A stretch of DNA of 64,000 nucleotides from an uncultured Christensenellaceae bacterium (GCA_910587795.1 CAJUNH010000002.1:62001-126000); one strand, 5' to 3'; counted from the first letter of the stretch, positions 35,901 through 43,031 are shown. Notes: generated by a model from the sequence alone, not told the origin. Numbers and translations are program-made.

Positions 35901-37782
35901 TACTCGTTCCGCTAAGCTTATCGTAACCGCCGCCCGGAACAGCAGAATAAATGTTTCCGCCGTGAGCGGTGATTTCCGGTTTAAGAGACAAGTCCGGGTT
36001 CGGTCCCCAGCTGGAAAAGTCGCTCATAAAGGGACCGGCTTGGTTTGAATAAGAAAATTCCAAAGTGCCTATGCCTTCGTTTTCTTTACCTTTGTTTACC
36101 GCGGCAAGTATATCGCCGTCGTCTTTGCCGATAGATACTACGGGTATTGTAATATCGTTACCAACCGTCATAATTATATCGCCGAAGACGTTGTTGTAGA
36201 TAATGCACGCCACCGCGCCGTTTTCCGCGGCAAAACGTGCTTTTTCCTCAAAGGAAATATCTCCGCGCTTTACCAAAGCTATTTTGCCCTTTACGTCCGT
36301 GCCGATATAGTTTGCGGCATATCCGTAACCGGGAACGGTGACGTAATCAAAAGTCTTTGTTACGCCCTCGGTTATACCCATCATTTCAAAGAAGTTGTAT
36401 TCTTTTGCGCTTTGGTTAAACGATTCGAGGAAAAACACCTCTTGATTACCGTTAGCCAACATATATTTGTCTTTGTTGCCGTTTATGGAAGCAACCGACA
36501 TTGCCGCATTATACGTAGACGGCGCGCCTACCGTTGCGGAGTCGGGGTTGCGCGTTTTGTTGGTATTGCCGAATTCGCTGCCGTACGCGCTGCTGTAATC
36601 GTTGGATGCGGCAACGACAAGCGAAATGCCCGCTTCTTCGATACTGTCGTAAATTTCGTTTTTGCGAACTTCGTCCACCTCGCGGGTAAATCCGCAAGAC
36701 GTACCTAAGCTCATGTTAATTGCGTCTACGCCCAACTTAACGCAGTCTTCCAGCGCCGCCAAAATATCGCCGTCGTCCGCGCCGTCTTTGTAGTCGCTGA
36801 ACACTTTCATAATTGCAAGCTGCGCGTCCACCGCCACGCCCGTAATAACGTCGTCCTTACCGCCTATGATACCCGCAACGTGAGTGCCGTGTTCGCTGGA
36901 AAAAGGCATAACGTCGGGGTCTTTATCTGCGTAATCGTACCCCCAAGCAATTTTATTGTTGGTGATGTTTCCGTAGTATACTTCGCGCGGTTCTACGGTA
37001 TTATCGTAGCCGTACGCAACGGTTTGGGGCAATATGCGCGCAATATCGTTACGGCCGTATAAAGGCTGCTCCACCTTATGCGTAGTAAACGCCGTGTGCG
37101 TATAGTCGCAGCCCGTATCCAAAACGGCGACAATAGTTCCCCTACCGGTGTAATCGACGTCGCTGCTGTTGAATATACCCGTATCGTATACGTTTACGGG
37201 GTTTTCCGTAGCTACCGCAGGCATGTAAGTGTTGGACACGATAATACGGCTTACTTCGTCGAATTGCATAATTGCATTTAAGTTTTCGTAAGTAGTGGTT
37301 ACGTAAACGCCGTCGGCAATAGCCGTATAGCCGTACTTAACCGCCGAAACCAAACCCGCTTTAACCAGCTTGTCCGCCGCCTTGTTTTGACGTTCGGTCA
37401 TACTCTTTGCCAAACTCTTTGCCGAAGAACTTTGCAGGTAATCTTCCAAAGTTGAGCTGCCGCTGTGTTTTTCGTTATATTCGTTTACCAAAGAATTTTC
37501 CGAAAAAGTAATAATAGCGTTGACTTTACCGCTAAGGCGGTAATCCGCAATATTTTTAATTAAATCTTTGTTTATGGATTTAATCATATCTTTACGGAGA
37601 TCGGCAATAGCCTTATCCTTGTCGATAAACGGCGAAAACGTATCCGTAGCAGTTCCCGCGCTGAGATTACCGCTGCTGTCCGTAGAATAGGACGCGGTAA
37701 ACGCCGCGCAAACGACGGAGAGTGCCATCACCACGGCTAATATCCAAACTACTATAGAAAAACGAATTTTCTTTTTTGTCAT
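29929..37782 (-). CDS. Giant surface subtilisin-like protease with leucine-rich repeats
   Basis: A 2617-residue exported, membrane-anchored serine protease. In order: signal peptide (1-30); I9-like propeptide (about 60-195); S8 catalytic domain with Asp222 (VAVLDTGCD), His298 (EHGTHVAG), oxyanion Asn394 (AASND) and Ser627 (SGTSMACP); a PA domain inserted at about 475-575. This is the lactocepin/C5a-peptidase layout. Fn3-like beta domains follow (about 690-1230), then Big_2-like domains (LKWSSSNERVATVDENGVVKGL). A long block of BspA-type leucine-rich repeats (about 1400-2200, FYGCxxLxxVxLPxxxxxIGxxAF) comes next, then helical FIVAR-like repeats (about 2330-2580). A C-terminal transmembrane helix (LQVAGILSLLAIVAVALKNLL) has no LPxTG. 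All catalytic residues are intact. It is the first gene of the protease-Opp operon. Confidence 0.95.
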   Translation of the reverse strand: MTKKKIRFSIVVWILAVVMALSVVCAAFTASYSTDSSGNLSAGTATDTFSPFIDKDKAIADLRKDMIKSINKDLIKNIADYRLSGKVNAIITFSENSLVNEYNEKHSGSSTLEDYLQSSSAKSLAKSMTERQNKAADKLVKAGLVSAVKYGYTAIADGVYVTTTYENLNAIMQFDEVSRIIVSNTYMPAVATENPVNVYDTGIFNSSDVDYTGRGTIVAVLDTGCDYTHTAFTTHKVEQPLYGRNDIARILPQTVAYGYDNTVEPREVYYGNITNNKIAWGYDYADKDPDVMPFSSEHGTHVAGIIGGKDDVITGVAVDAQLAIMKVFSDYKDGADDGDILAALEDCVKLGVDAINMSLGTSCGFTREVDEVRKNEIYDSIEEAGISLVVAASNDYSSAYGSEFGNTNKTRNPDSATVGAPSTYNAAMSVASINGNKDKYMLANGNQEVFFLESFNQSAKEYNFFEMMGITEGVTKTFDYVTVPGYGYAANYIGTDVKGKIALVKRGDISFEEKARFAAENGAVACIIYNNVFGDIIMTVGNDITIPVVSIGKDDGDILAAVNKGKENEGIGTLEFSYSNQAGPFMSDFSSWGPNPDLSLKPEITAHGGNIYSAVPGGGYDKLSGTSMACPNMCGITVLIRQYVKENFPSLTTTCEVRDLVNQLCMSTATIALDRKGNPYSPRKQGAGIADILKATTTDAYLYVDGMGKTKLELGDDPQRNGVYTMSVNLKNISDKSVSYTIGNLAMTESVSSSDKDYVAEMAYMLDVSADYNVKGGTLNGGVVTVPAGQTATVTATITLSGADKRYINGNFENGMYVEGFLTFTNTDDKGVSLNAPFLAFYGDWADAPIFDEDYYMVETEAHNGAIDEEDKIKADYYATTPLGKYYYDYIIPLGSYMYDMSPDDVAIPATAEHAAISYYRDCISGVYSVFTGLLRGAKEMNIEIVDTATGKTVWQKTEYNAYKAHFNGAQMPYVCNIDLDMVDFKTNEVFGDNNSHYQVTMSAKMDWDNGERNVNDTYKFSFYIDYQAPLIVDSKFSVEYDRLGDKDKDKYFVELTVYDNHYAMSLRPVVVYSYVDENGQTKQTFSSLAENPLPVYQEKRDSKTVVKVDITDYLDVIRSSNLPQGITFYVDDYAMNSAIYYIPFPETQCNTLGFKTEDSSQGVPTIELKKGETFDLTTVMYDTADENREIDRFYLKNLTWTSSNPDVVAVSGGQIEALQNNEGIVISVKGETWDKAKTVRVNIVGENAADGSSSQNTELENIEFISYDTVFAYNGDIDRSEIGRTGGKGFFDGNYTLNFYPGEQVKLNYLIEPWNLDPARYELKWSSSNERVATVDENGVVKGLAEGRTRVSLNIIVDGRQSILQARCTVNIKNEFVIENRELVAYKGLGGVVEIPDDEGILYIGSFAFCHYNLVNDKDVGDDYDFDDKKEPLRNNTVTKVIIPAGVEEIRKFAFYNCEVLEEVVLGEDCDKIYEYAFYNNVRLININLDRVKVISDYAFYGCRVLQNPGFGINFESVNVLGNYSFANCVQLTSANLTDLRRSGEGAFYGCSHLTTVVLGERARLAPQMFAASSLREITVYSDTIPDKAFYNCTRLTKVTVVNDLTYLGTDAFSGCVQLNSFTFKKGCEYIGSAAFYGCAKLSAIVLPDGITSFGDNVFGNCASLTTLILNANTVINEVGALMFNALGGTNVAFSAANSNHYSVKDGILFSKDGTELILALTNKTFDGGIYVLPENVKVIADGAFSGNRNLNVLDASVSQLEKIGNSAFAYCANLTAVKLGDNAVAIDDRAFTEAVNLKNIDLSKCPSIGEFAFYNTALTAVTVGDGATVGYRAFSVGKSTVLNATYTSKLINLYLGKNAKIGDYAFANTAVATVEMPADGGVVIGQYAFFNSSSLVRIDLTKATELSAYSFAMCSKLASVDLGNIAVIPEGCFSGCASLVNVTADNAEKVEHDAFAQFELVSGGQQFVYEGPAIVIIILPKAIEIGEYAFYGCMDLETVSLPEVETIGEGAFEFCEKLQNITFGSKLSVINDGVFYGCSSLNLAEFDFDNITKVGKMSFLGTQVPETLTLPKVESIDVQAFCEAELVQTSQGLQFVPVKNPHLKTVNAPELRFLLENAFYGSGALQQFNAPKLEEIGSMVFVDSLITEFEVTDNLRFVDYGAFTYAEKFETFYATVNGQKVFDVTFSNVMLDKGVLYTSTNKGYMLSSYPAAKTDAEYAVPEGVVRIEFLAAYGNKNITKIVLPQTLTNIGNMSFYSCDKLATVEFRSYYAPVLEGTMSGELDILPGSDLKDRFPGFDKLYKYDYYYYTQLLQLLANPDYKPSFGVPYPLYYATFVDFVTSKKASNLQAVLPVNSEGYDSALYTAYFNTITKSQFTPMGGYAIAFINAVNNLPDVVDRFAAKSMGDAITAYNALQRHTDELAAVDKSVVDRYQTALSAYNVDVAINAINKLVGIDSTDRSINLVEKANSAYNVLSAEEKDLITNYDKLVKANADLEKAIKERNEELEAERKKAAQAAIDAIDAIGEVSSAQSCFDRLSQALNVFNALTAEEKAYVTNSDKLQAAVTSYNTLVKTINTVNAEVTKTATNVTLQVAGILSLLAIVAVALKNLLGGKL

Positions 37783-37887
37783 TTTTGCACCTACTTTAAA
37801 TACTTTTACGACTTTTTACGTCTTTTTTCGCCGCAAACGGCATATTTTCTTTTAAAAAACTGTTCAACTGAAAATCGCGCTACTATA

Positions 37888-37903
37888 AGTATATAAATAT
37901 ACT
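37888..37903. promoter_or_regulatory. Perfect palindrome at the predicted transcription start (possible operator)
   Basis: AGTATATAAATATACT is a perfect 16-base palindrome. It lies 5 bases downstream of the -10 box of the protease-Opp promoter and so covers the predicted start of transcription. A dimeric repressor bound here would block transcription. Its sequence resembles the TAGTAT/ATACTA repeats in the leader of the other giant surface protein gene. Confidence 0.45.
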
Positions 37904-37908
37904 ATTGT

Positions 37909-37937
37909 ATTTTATCATTATTAAAAAACAATGTAAA
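37909..37937 (-). promoter_or_regulatory. Promoter of the protease-Opp operon
   Basis: On the minus strand TTTACA (37932-37937), a 17-base spacer and TAAAAT (37909-37914). The predicted leader is about 120 bases. No other promoter or terminator of comparable quality was seen before 12650, apart from the untested 110-base gap at 29220-29329. Confidence 0.65.
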
Positions 37938-38135
37938 GTAATTTGCCCCTTTGTAGGAGGTCAGTTTCGACATACGGCAAATTTTTTTTGCTTTAATGTC
38001 ATAAATATAGCAGTTTTTGGAAAAATTATGCCGCTGCGCGCACTGCAGAATAAACGCCGCTGCTTTAACTTTAAACGTTTATTTGCCTAAAAACGTTTAC
38101 CTGTTAATTGTTCTGTCCGGTTGCAAAAACGCAAC

Positions 38136-38164
38136 AAAAAAAGGACTAGCCGTAACTAATCCTT
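38136..38164 (-). terminator. Terminator of the AspRS gene
   Basis: On the minus strand AAGGATTAG pairs with CTAGTCCTT (one G-T pair) around a 6-base loop, followed by a T run, 18 bases after the stop codon. Confidence 0.85.
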
Positions 38165-38181
38165 TGCAAATTGTACCTATT

Positions 38182-39480
38182 TTACGGTTTAAGTCTTGCC
38201 GGTCCGCGGAACAGGAACGTTACGTCCTTAACGCTGGGCAGATCGAATAGTTTTACAAGCGTACGCGTAATACCCAGTCCAAATCCGCCGTGAGTGGGCG
38301 CGCCGTAACGGAAAAAGTCCAAATACTCGCTCATATTATCGGGATTTATGCCGTTTTCGATAATATTTTGACGCAGGTTTTCGTAGCGGTGTTCGCGCTG
38401 AGCCCCGCTGGTTATTTCGATACCTCTAAACAGCAAGTCATAAGTCTTTGTAAGCTCGGGGTTTTCCTCCTGCTTCATGGAATAAAACGCGCGGGCTTTT
38501 GCGGGGAAATCGATAATAAACACAAAATCGCTGTTAAACTTCTCCTTTACGTATTCGCAAATCAACCGCTCGCCTTCGGGGTCTAAGTCGCCTTTTAGCG
38601 CGCGGGGAACCTCATAATTCTTTTCGCGCTTTAAAATATCGTACGCTTCCGTTAAACTTATACGGGGGATATCATAGTCCATCGTAATTATATCGTTGCC
38701 GAAGTACTTTTTGTATTCCTCGTTATAGTCGTTTTTGACTCCCGCAATAACGTATTTAAGCAGCGCTTCCTCTACGTCCATAACCTCGTGATGGCTTTCG
38801 ATAAAAGATATTTCCACGTCTATACCGGTAAATTCCGTATCGTGACGGCTGGTAAAACTGGGATTGGCACGGAAATACTCGCCGATTTCAAACGTCTTAT
38901 CAAAACCCGCCATCATACTCATTTGCTTGTACAGCTGCGGGCTTTGCGTTAAGTACGCGGGCTGACCGAAATAATTTTTAAGTTCAAACACTTCGCTGCC
39001 GCCCTCGCTGGACAGTGCGGTGATTTTGGGAGTATGGATTTCGATAAATCCGTTTTTGTTAAAAAATTCTACTGCGTATTTTTCAAACGCGGTTTGAATT
39101 TTAAACAAAAACACTTTCTTTTCGTCGCGGAGGTCTATCCAACGGTAGTCCATGCGCAAGTCTTGTCCGCTTTCCGCATTGAGAGGCAAAACCTCGGCTA
39201 TACTCATAATATCAACGTCCGTAGGATATATTTCCTTACCGCCGTTACGCACATATTCCGAATACACGCATTTGCCCGTTACCGCTACAAAGCTGTGCAG
39301 CGTTAATGCCTTTGCCTTTTCGTACACGTCGGGGCAAACGGATTTTTCGATAGTAACCTGAACCGATCCCGTCACGTCACGGATAACCAAAAACATTATT
39401 TTTTTGTCGCGGATTGCCTCTACGTAACCTTTAATAAGGCATTCGCCTTCGGTAAGATTTGCAATATAAGTACGTTTCAT
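38182..39480 (-). CDS. aspS: Aspartyl-tRNA synthetase, archaeal/eukaryotic type
   Basis: Class II aminoacyl-tRNA synthetase, 432 residues, charging tRNA with aspartate. It has an N-terminal OB-fold anticodon-binding domain (about 10-100). The catalytic core has motif 2 (FEIGEYFRANPSFTSRHDTEFTG) and motif 3 (GGFGLGITRTLVKLF). The TQSPQLYKQ loop is typical of aspartate rather than asparagine recognition. It lacks the bacterial GAD insertion (bacterial AspRS is about 590 residues), so it belongs to the archaeal-type AspRS found in some Clostridia, often non-discriminating for tRNA-Asp and tRNA-Asn. The start is the ATG preceded by GGAGGAG; an in-frame TTG four codons upstream lies in that site. 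It is a single-gene unit with its own promoter and terminator. Confidence 0.92.
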   Translation of the reverse strand: MKRTYIANLTEGECLIKGYVEAIRDKKIMFLVIRDVTGSVQVTIEKSVCPDVYEKAKALTLHSFVAVTGKCVYSEYVRNGGKEIYPTDVDIMSIAEVLPLNAESGQDLRMDYRWIDLRDEKKVFLFKIQTAFEKYAVEFFNKNGFIEIHTPKITALSSEGGSEVFELKNYFGQPAYLTQSPQLYKQMSMMAGFDKTFEIGEYFRANPSFTSRHDTEFTGIDVEISFIESHHEVMDVEEALLKYVIAGVKNDYNEEYKKYFGNDIITMDYDIPRISLTEAYDILKREKNYEVPRALKGDLDPEGERLICEYVKEKFNSDFVFIIDFPAKARAFYSMKQEENPELTKTYDLLFRGIEITSGAQREHRYENLRQNIIENGINPDNMSEYLDFFRYGAPTHGGFGLGITRTLVKLFDLPSVKDVTFLFRGPARLKP

Positions 39481-39518
39481 ATTCTCCTCCAAAGAGTTAA
39501 TTTCCTATGTAGGTTTTA

Positions 39519-39547
39519 ATTATACACTTGCATAAAACAAAAGTCAA
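39519..39547 (-). promoter_or_regulatory. Promoter of the AspRS gene
   Basis: On the minus strand TTGACT (39542-39547), a 17-base spacer and a perfect TATAAT (39519-39524). The leader is about 32 bases with a GGAGGAG ribosome binding site. No T-box leader fits in this space. Confidence 0.8.
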
Positions 39548-39661
39548 ATTTTTGCAGGCAAACAAATTGTATATAAAACGAAAGTTCAATTAATAATTTC
39601 AGCGCACGATTTTATGTCTTTTATTTTTAATATTTACTGTTTACAAAATTGCTTAGGCATC

Positions 39662-39686
39662 AAAAAAGACAGCCGCGGACTGCCTT
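39662..39686 (-). terminator. Terminator behind the SIMPL-domain gene
   Basis: On the minus strand AAGGCAG pairs with CTGTCTT (one G-T pair) around a GC-rich loop, followed by TTTT. It is about 110 bases after the stop codon. Confidence 0.65.
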
Positions 39687-39795
39687 TTGTACACCAAGAC
39701 TAAACTATCGAATTATATCGTACGCAAATCAATCGTTTATAAGCATACGTTGTATAAACCCAGTTGCGCTGCGTTAAATTTGTTTAATGGGTTAA

Positions 39796-40446
39796 TTATA
39801 TTATTTCCCAAACAATCGTTACCGTATCGACAGCGTCTACGTTTTCGGGCTGAATATCCATTGCGGTATGCTTAGCCGCAAAACACCTTTCGTCCGCTCG
39901 GTATGCAGTGGGCGAAACAAGACGTAAATCTTTCCGTCCGTAATCTATGTTCAGTATTTCGCCAAGTTTAACGTTAGAAGCTTTGGCTAATATCTTTGCT
40001 CTTTTAGCTGCGTCGTCTACGGCGGAAACCAGCAATTCCTCTCTTACTGCATTTTTGTCTTTTACCGAAAACTCAACGGACAGTCCGGGGTGTGCTTCGC
40101 ACTTTGCCAACACTGTAAGCACGTCGTTAAGCTTATCCGTATTAAAACCGAATTCCAGTTTAAAAGAATGGTTTACCTCAAAGCCTTTTAAAACGTTTCG
40201 ATAATTTCCGTTTTGATCCTTTTCGTTTTCGTAACGTGAGCATACGTTAAAGTCAGTCGTTTTTAAATCGCTTTTTATAAAACCGACGTCGGCAAGCGCC
40301 GCGCGCACGTCCTCTATTTGTTTATAAGACGCGGACATTGCTTCGCCGTACTGTCTGCTTAGCGACGTAATAGATATACTTATTACCGTTAAATCGGGCG
40401 GTACGCTTACTTTACCTATACCTTTTACAACAAGAGTTCTGTCCAC
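39796..40446 (-). CDS. SIMPL-domain (DUF541) protein
   Basis: A 216-residue protein of the SIMPL/DUF541 family, recognised by the opening LVVKGIGKVSVPPDLTVISI and the closing AVDTVTIVWEI, with AKRAKILAKASNVKLGEIL in the second half. Members are small beta-rich proteins of poorly defined function; some are periplasmic in Gram-negatives. No signal peptide is present in the start chosen here. That start is a GTG (VDRTLVVKG) with TTTGGAGG placed 8 bases upstream; the upstream in-frame region has no ribosome binding site and unlikely composition. Confidence 0.85.
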   Translation of the reverse strand: MDRTLVVKGIGKVSVPPDLTVISISITSLSRQYGEAMSASYKQIEDVRAALADVGFIKSDLKTTDFNVCSRYENEKDQNGNYRNVLKGFEVNHSFKLEFGFNTDKLNDVLTVLAKCEAHPGLSVEFSVKDKNAVREELLVSAVDDAAKRAKILAKASNVKLGEILNIDYGRKDLRLVSPTAYRADERCFAAKHTAMDIQPENVDAVDTVTIVWEII

Positions 40447-40746
40447 TTTGTTTCCTCCAAATTGACGCATTAAATTTTTACGGCAGTTTATAAACCAAAA
40501 TATGTCACAGCAAAAATTGTTTTTTATTTTACGGCAGTTTGCGGCATTCGTCGAATACCGACGCCGCATTTGAATATTTCGTTTTTTTCCGTTTGACGTT
40601 ATTCCTTGCATAAAACGCAGTTTACGCGCACCGATAAATCGCTCGTTTTCGTCCGTTATTGCAAAATATTTGCGTTTTAGAACTTCAAAAAAACAGCCGC
40701 ATCTTTTTGATAAATTTTTTTATAAAACAACACATGCAATTTAGGG
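40447..40746. other. Intergenic region between the histidine kinase and SIMPL genes
   Basis: A 300-base AT-rich region in which I find no gene and no clear intrinsic terminator for the kinase gene. A small GCGGC/GCCGC hairpin (around 40530-40556) is the only structure noticed. Confidence 0.5.
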
Positions 40747-42969
40747 TTATTTTTTGTCCTTACGGCTGCGCATAACGGCGGCAACGGTTTGAAGCAAAAG
40801 CGGGATATCTACGGGCTTTGTTAAATGTGCGTCCATTCCGTATTCCATCGACAGCTTTTTATCGCTTTCAAAAGCGTTTGCAGACAATGCCACAATAGGT
40901 ACGGCGGCAACGCTCTTATCGGGCAATTCGCGTATCAGTTTGGTTGCGGTGCGTCCGTCCATTGTGGGCATTTGTACGTCCATAATAATAAGCGCGTATT
41001 CGTCGGGTTTTGCCGCCGCCATTTTGTCTACGGCAAAGTTGCCGTCCATAGCGGTATCTGTTTCAAAGCCTAAGTCCTGCAAAATCTCCGTTTCTATTTC
41101 CAAATTGATTTCGTTGTCGTCCACGACCAAAATCTTTTTGCCCGTAAGCATAGATACCAAATCGTCGGTTGTTTCGCTAAGAGACTCTTGCAAGGAACGC
41201 ACGCATAAGTTAAGCGTTATAGTAAACTTACTGCCAACTCCGCGTTTACTTTGAGCTGCAATTTTACCGTCCATCGCGTCTACGTATTTTTTTGCTATCG
41301 TAAGACCCAACCCCGTGCCGAATTCGCCGCTTAGGGTTGTATTGCGGATACGTTCAAACGGCTCGAAGATGTGGGCAAGGTTATCCTCGTCCATACCTAT
41401 ACCGCTATCTTCTACGCTTATTTCGTAAACGGAGTATCCGTTGGGCAGTTCCTGAGTTTCGCGCGCCGCAACCGCAACCCTGCCGCCGACGTCGGTGTAC
41501 TTGACCGCATTATTTACAATATGCGTAAGCACCTGAGATACTTTGTCGGTATCGCACACCACCTTAGAGTGGTTTATACTTTTAACATCCAAAACAAAGT
41601 CCATATTTTTGCGGTTTGCGGCAGAAAGATTGTCGTCGTATACTTTGGTAACGATAGCTACGATATCGCTTTCCTCTTCGTTAAGTTCTATTTCGCTGGA
41701 TTCGATTTTAGACGCTTCCAAAACCTTGTCTATAAGGTTAAGCAGCTGCTGACCCGCGCCGTCGATTTTTTCCAAATAGCTCAGCGTTACGTCGTCTTTA
41801 TTGTGTTTAGCAAGCGCGGTATAACCGAAAATTGCGTTTAACGGCGTGCGCATATCGTGCGACATATTAGACAAAAACGTATTTTTTGCAATGTTTGCAA
41901 GCTTAGCGTTGGACAAAGCTTCTTCCAGCACTTGAGTTTGCTTCATATCGCGTTTGATTTCTTCTTCGATATTCCGCGCGCCCCATACAACCTGCGATAC
42001 GTGATTGTCGCTGCCGACGTTTACGATACGCAACTGCATATGAATTACGATATCGTCCTCTATCTCGCGGTAATTTATGTAATACGTTTTGTTTTCGGCA
42101 AGCTGACGGCGCATATATCCAACGTCCGTTTCCTTAGCGACAACTTCCCTGTCCTCAGGATGAACCTTTGTGCGGATATAACGCATTACGTACGCGCGGT
42201 ATTCGCGCGGTTGATACATTTTTTCAAATTCCGTTTCGGAATTATCGTTAACGCGGTACGGCAAAACCTTATTAGAATCTAAATCTATGTACAAAATCGT
42301 ATCGTAGTTTACGCTTAAACCTTCGATTACTTCCAAACGGCGCAGATGTTCCTGATTGACCAAACGGCGTTCGCGGTTATATTTATCGATAAGATTTTGT
42401 ATCTTACGTTCCTTTTCGTTAAGCATTTCCGCGGCTTCGTCCAAACGGCGTGTTTTTTCTTCCGAAACGTCGTTTATAAACACATAGAAGATATCGCCCA
42501 CTTTTTCGCTATGGAAACATCTGCCGTAATTTTCCACCCAACGCACAACTCCGTCCTTACGGCGTATACGGTATTCCACATAATCCAAATTTTCGTCGCT
42601 GTCGCCTAGATGCTTTTTAATGCTCATTTCGACGGAAACAAGATCCCGCGGATGGACGATTCCTTTAAAAGAGTTGCCTGTATACTCTCTAAACTCTTTC
42701 AGCGTTTTGCAGCAAAACAGTTTTATCAATGCGCGGTTGGCATACAAAATTTCTTCGTTGCCGTTTGCGCGGTATATAAGAAAACCTCCCGGAAGTTCGT
42801 CCATAAAATTGATAAACTCCGTAACCGCCTCGACATATTTTTTGTCTACCTTAGCGGCGGCGCTTAGCGATATATTGTCAAAATCGAACAAATCTCCGTC
42901 GCCGTTAGACACGCTGTTAAGATAACCGAGTACGTTTTCGATAATGTTTCCTTGTTTGTTAATAGGCAT
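40747..42969 (-). CDS. Soluble hybrid histidine kinase with two PAS domains and a receiver
   Basis: A 740-residue signalling kinase. A PAS/PAC domain (about 50-170, VHPRDLVSVEMSIKKHL, YRIRRKDGVVRWVENYGR) is followed by a coiled coil, a second PAS-like domain (about 215-340, VHPEDREVV), and HisKA with NMSHDMRTPLNAI. The HATPase domain has VNNAVKYT, DSGIGMDE, FEPFERI and GTGLGLTIAKKY. The C-terminal receiver (about 617-735) has VVDDNEIN, the phosphoacceptor LIIMDVQMPTMDG and the conserved Lys in HLTKPVD. No transmembrane helix or signal peptide is present, so it senses something in the cytoplasm. No output regulator or Hpt gene is adjacent. The ATG has an AAAGAGGT ribosome binding site. Confidence 0.92.
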   Translation of the reverse strand: MPINKQGNIIENVLGYLNSVSNGDGDLFDFDNISLSAAAKVDKKYVEAVTEFINFMDELPGGFLIYRANGNEEILYANRALIKLFCCKTLKEFREYTGNSFKGIVHPRDLVSVEMSIKKHLGDSDENLDYVEYRIRRKDGVVRWVENYGRCFHSEKVGDIFYVFINDVSEEKTRRLDEAAEMLNEKERKIQNLIDKYNRERRLVNQEHLRRLEVIEGLSVNYDTILYIDLDSNKVLPYRVNDNSETEFEKMYQPREYRAYVMRYIRTKVHPEDREVVAKETDVGYMRRQLAENKTYYINYREIEDDIVIHMQLRIVNVGSDNHVSQVVWGARNIEEEIKRDMKQTQVLEEALSNAKLANIAKNTFLSNMSHDMRTPLNAIFGYTALAKHNKDDVTLSYLEKIDGAGQQLLNLIDKVLEASKIESSEIELNEEESDIVAIVTKVYDDNLSAANRKNMDFVLDVKSINHSKVVCDTDKVSQVLTHIVNNAVKYTDVGGRVAVAARETQELPNGYSVYEISVEDSGIGMDEDNLAHIFEPFERIRNTTLSGEFGTGLGLTIAKKYVDAMDGKIAAQSKRGVGSKFTITLNLCVRSLQESLSETTDDLVSMLTGKKILVVDDNEINLEIETEILQDLGFETDTAMDGNFAVDKMAAAKPDEYALIIMDVQMPTMDGRTATKLIRELPDKSVAAVPIVALSANAFESDKKLSMEYGMDAHLTKPVDIPLLLQTVAAVMRSRKDKK

Positions 42970-43001
42970 AAGGCGATACCTCTTTGTTATTTGTTAATAA
43001 G

Positions 43002-43031
43002 ATTGTAATATATATGCGGTATTCTTGTCAA
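43002..43031 (-). promoter_or_regulatory. Promoter of the hybrid histidine kinase gene
   Basis: On the minus strand a perfect TTGACA (43026-43031), an 18-base spacer and TACAAT (43002-43007), giving a leader of about 25 bases. Confidence 0.65.

Larger units (their letters stand above)
37783..38135. other. Leader and promoter region of the protease-Opp operon
   Basis: No supportable gene. It holds a leader of about 120 bases, a 16-base perfect palindrome, the promoter, and an AATTTGCC/GGCAAATT inverted repeat (37940-37983) followed by a T run on the plus strand. The stretch 37990-38130 shows nothing recognisable. Confidence 0.6.
39481..39795. other. Intergenic region between the SIMPL and AspRS genes
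   Basis: It holds the AspRS promoter (39519-39547) and the terminator behind the SIMPL gene (39662-39686). Nothing else is recognised. Confidence 0.6.

Noticed and set aside
37782..37782. LPxTG sortase anchoring of the giant surface proteins
   Set aside because: Neither giant protein ends in an LPxTG-like motif; both finish with a transmembrane helix and a short basic tail.
40447..40611. An upstream extension of the SIMPL protein to an ATG at 40611
   Set aside because: The extension is Arg/Asn/Cys-rich and contains the GGAGG that serves the GTG start at 40446. The family homology begins right after that GTG.
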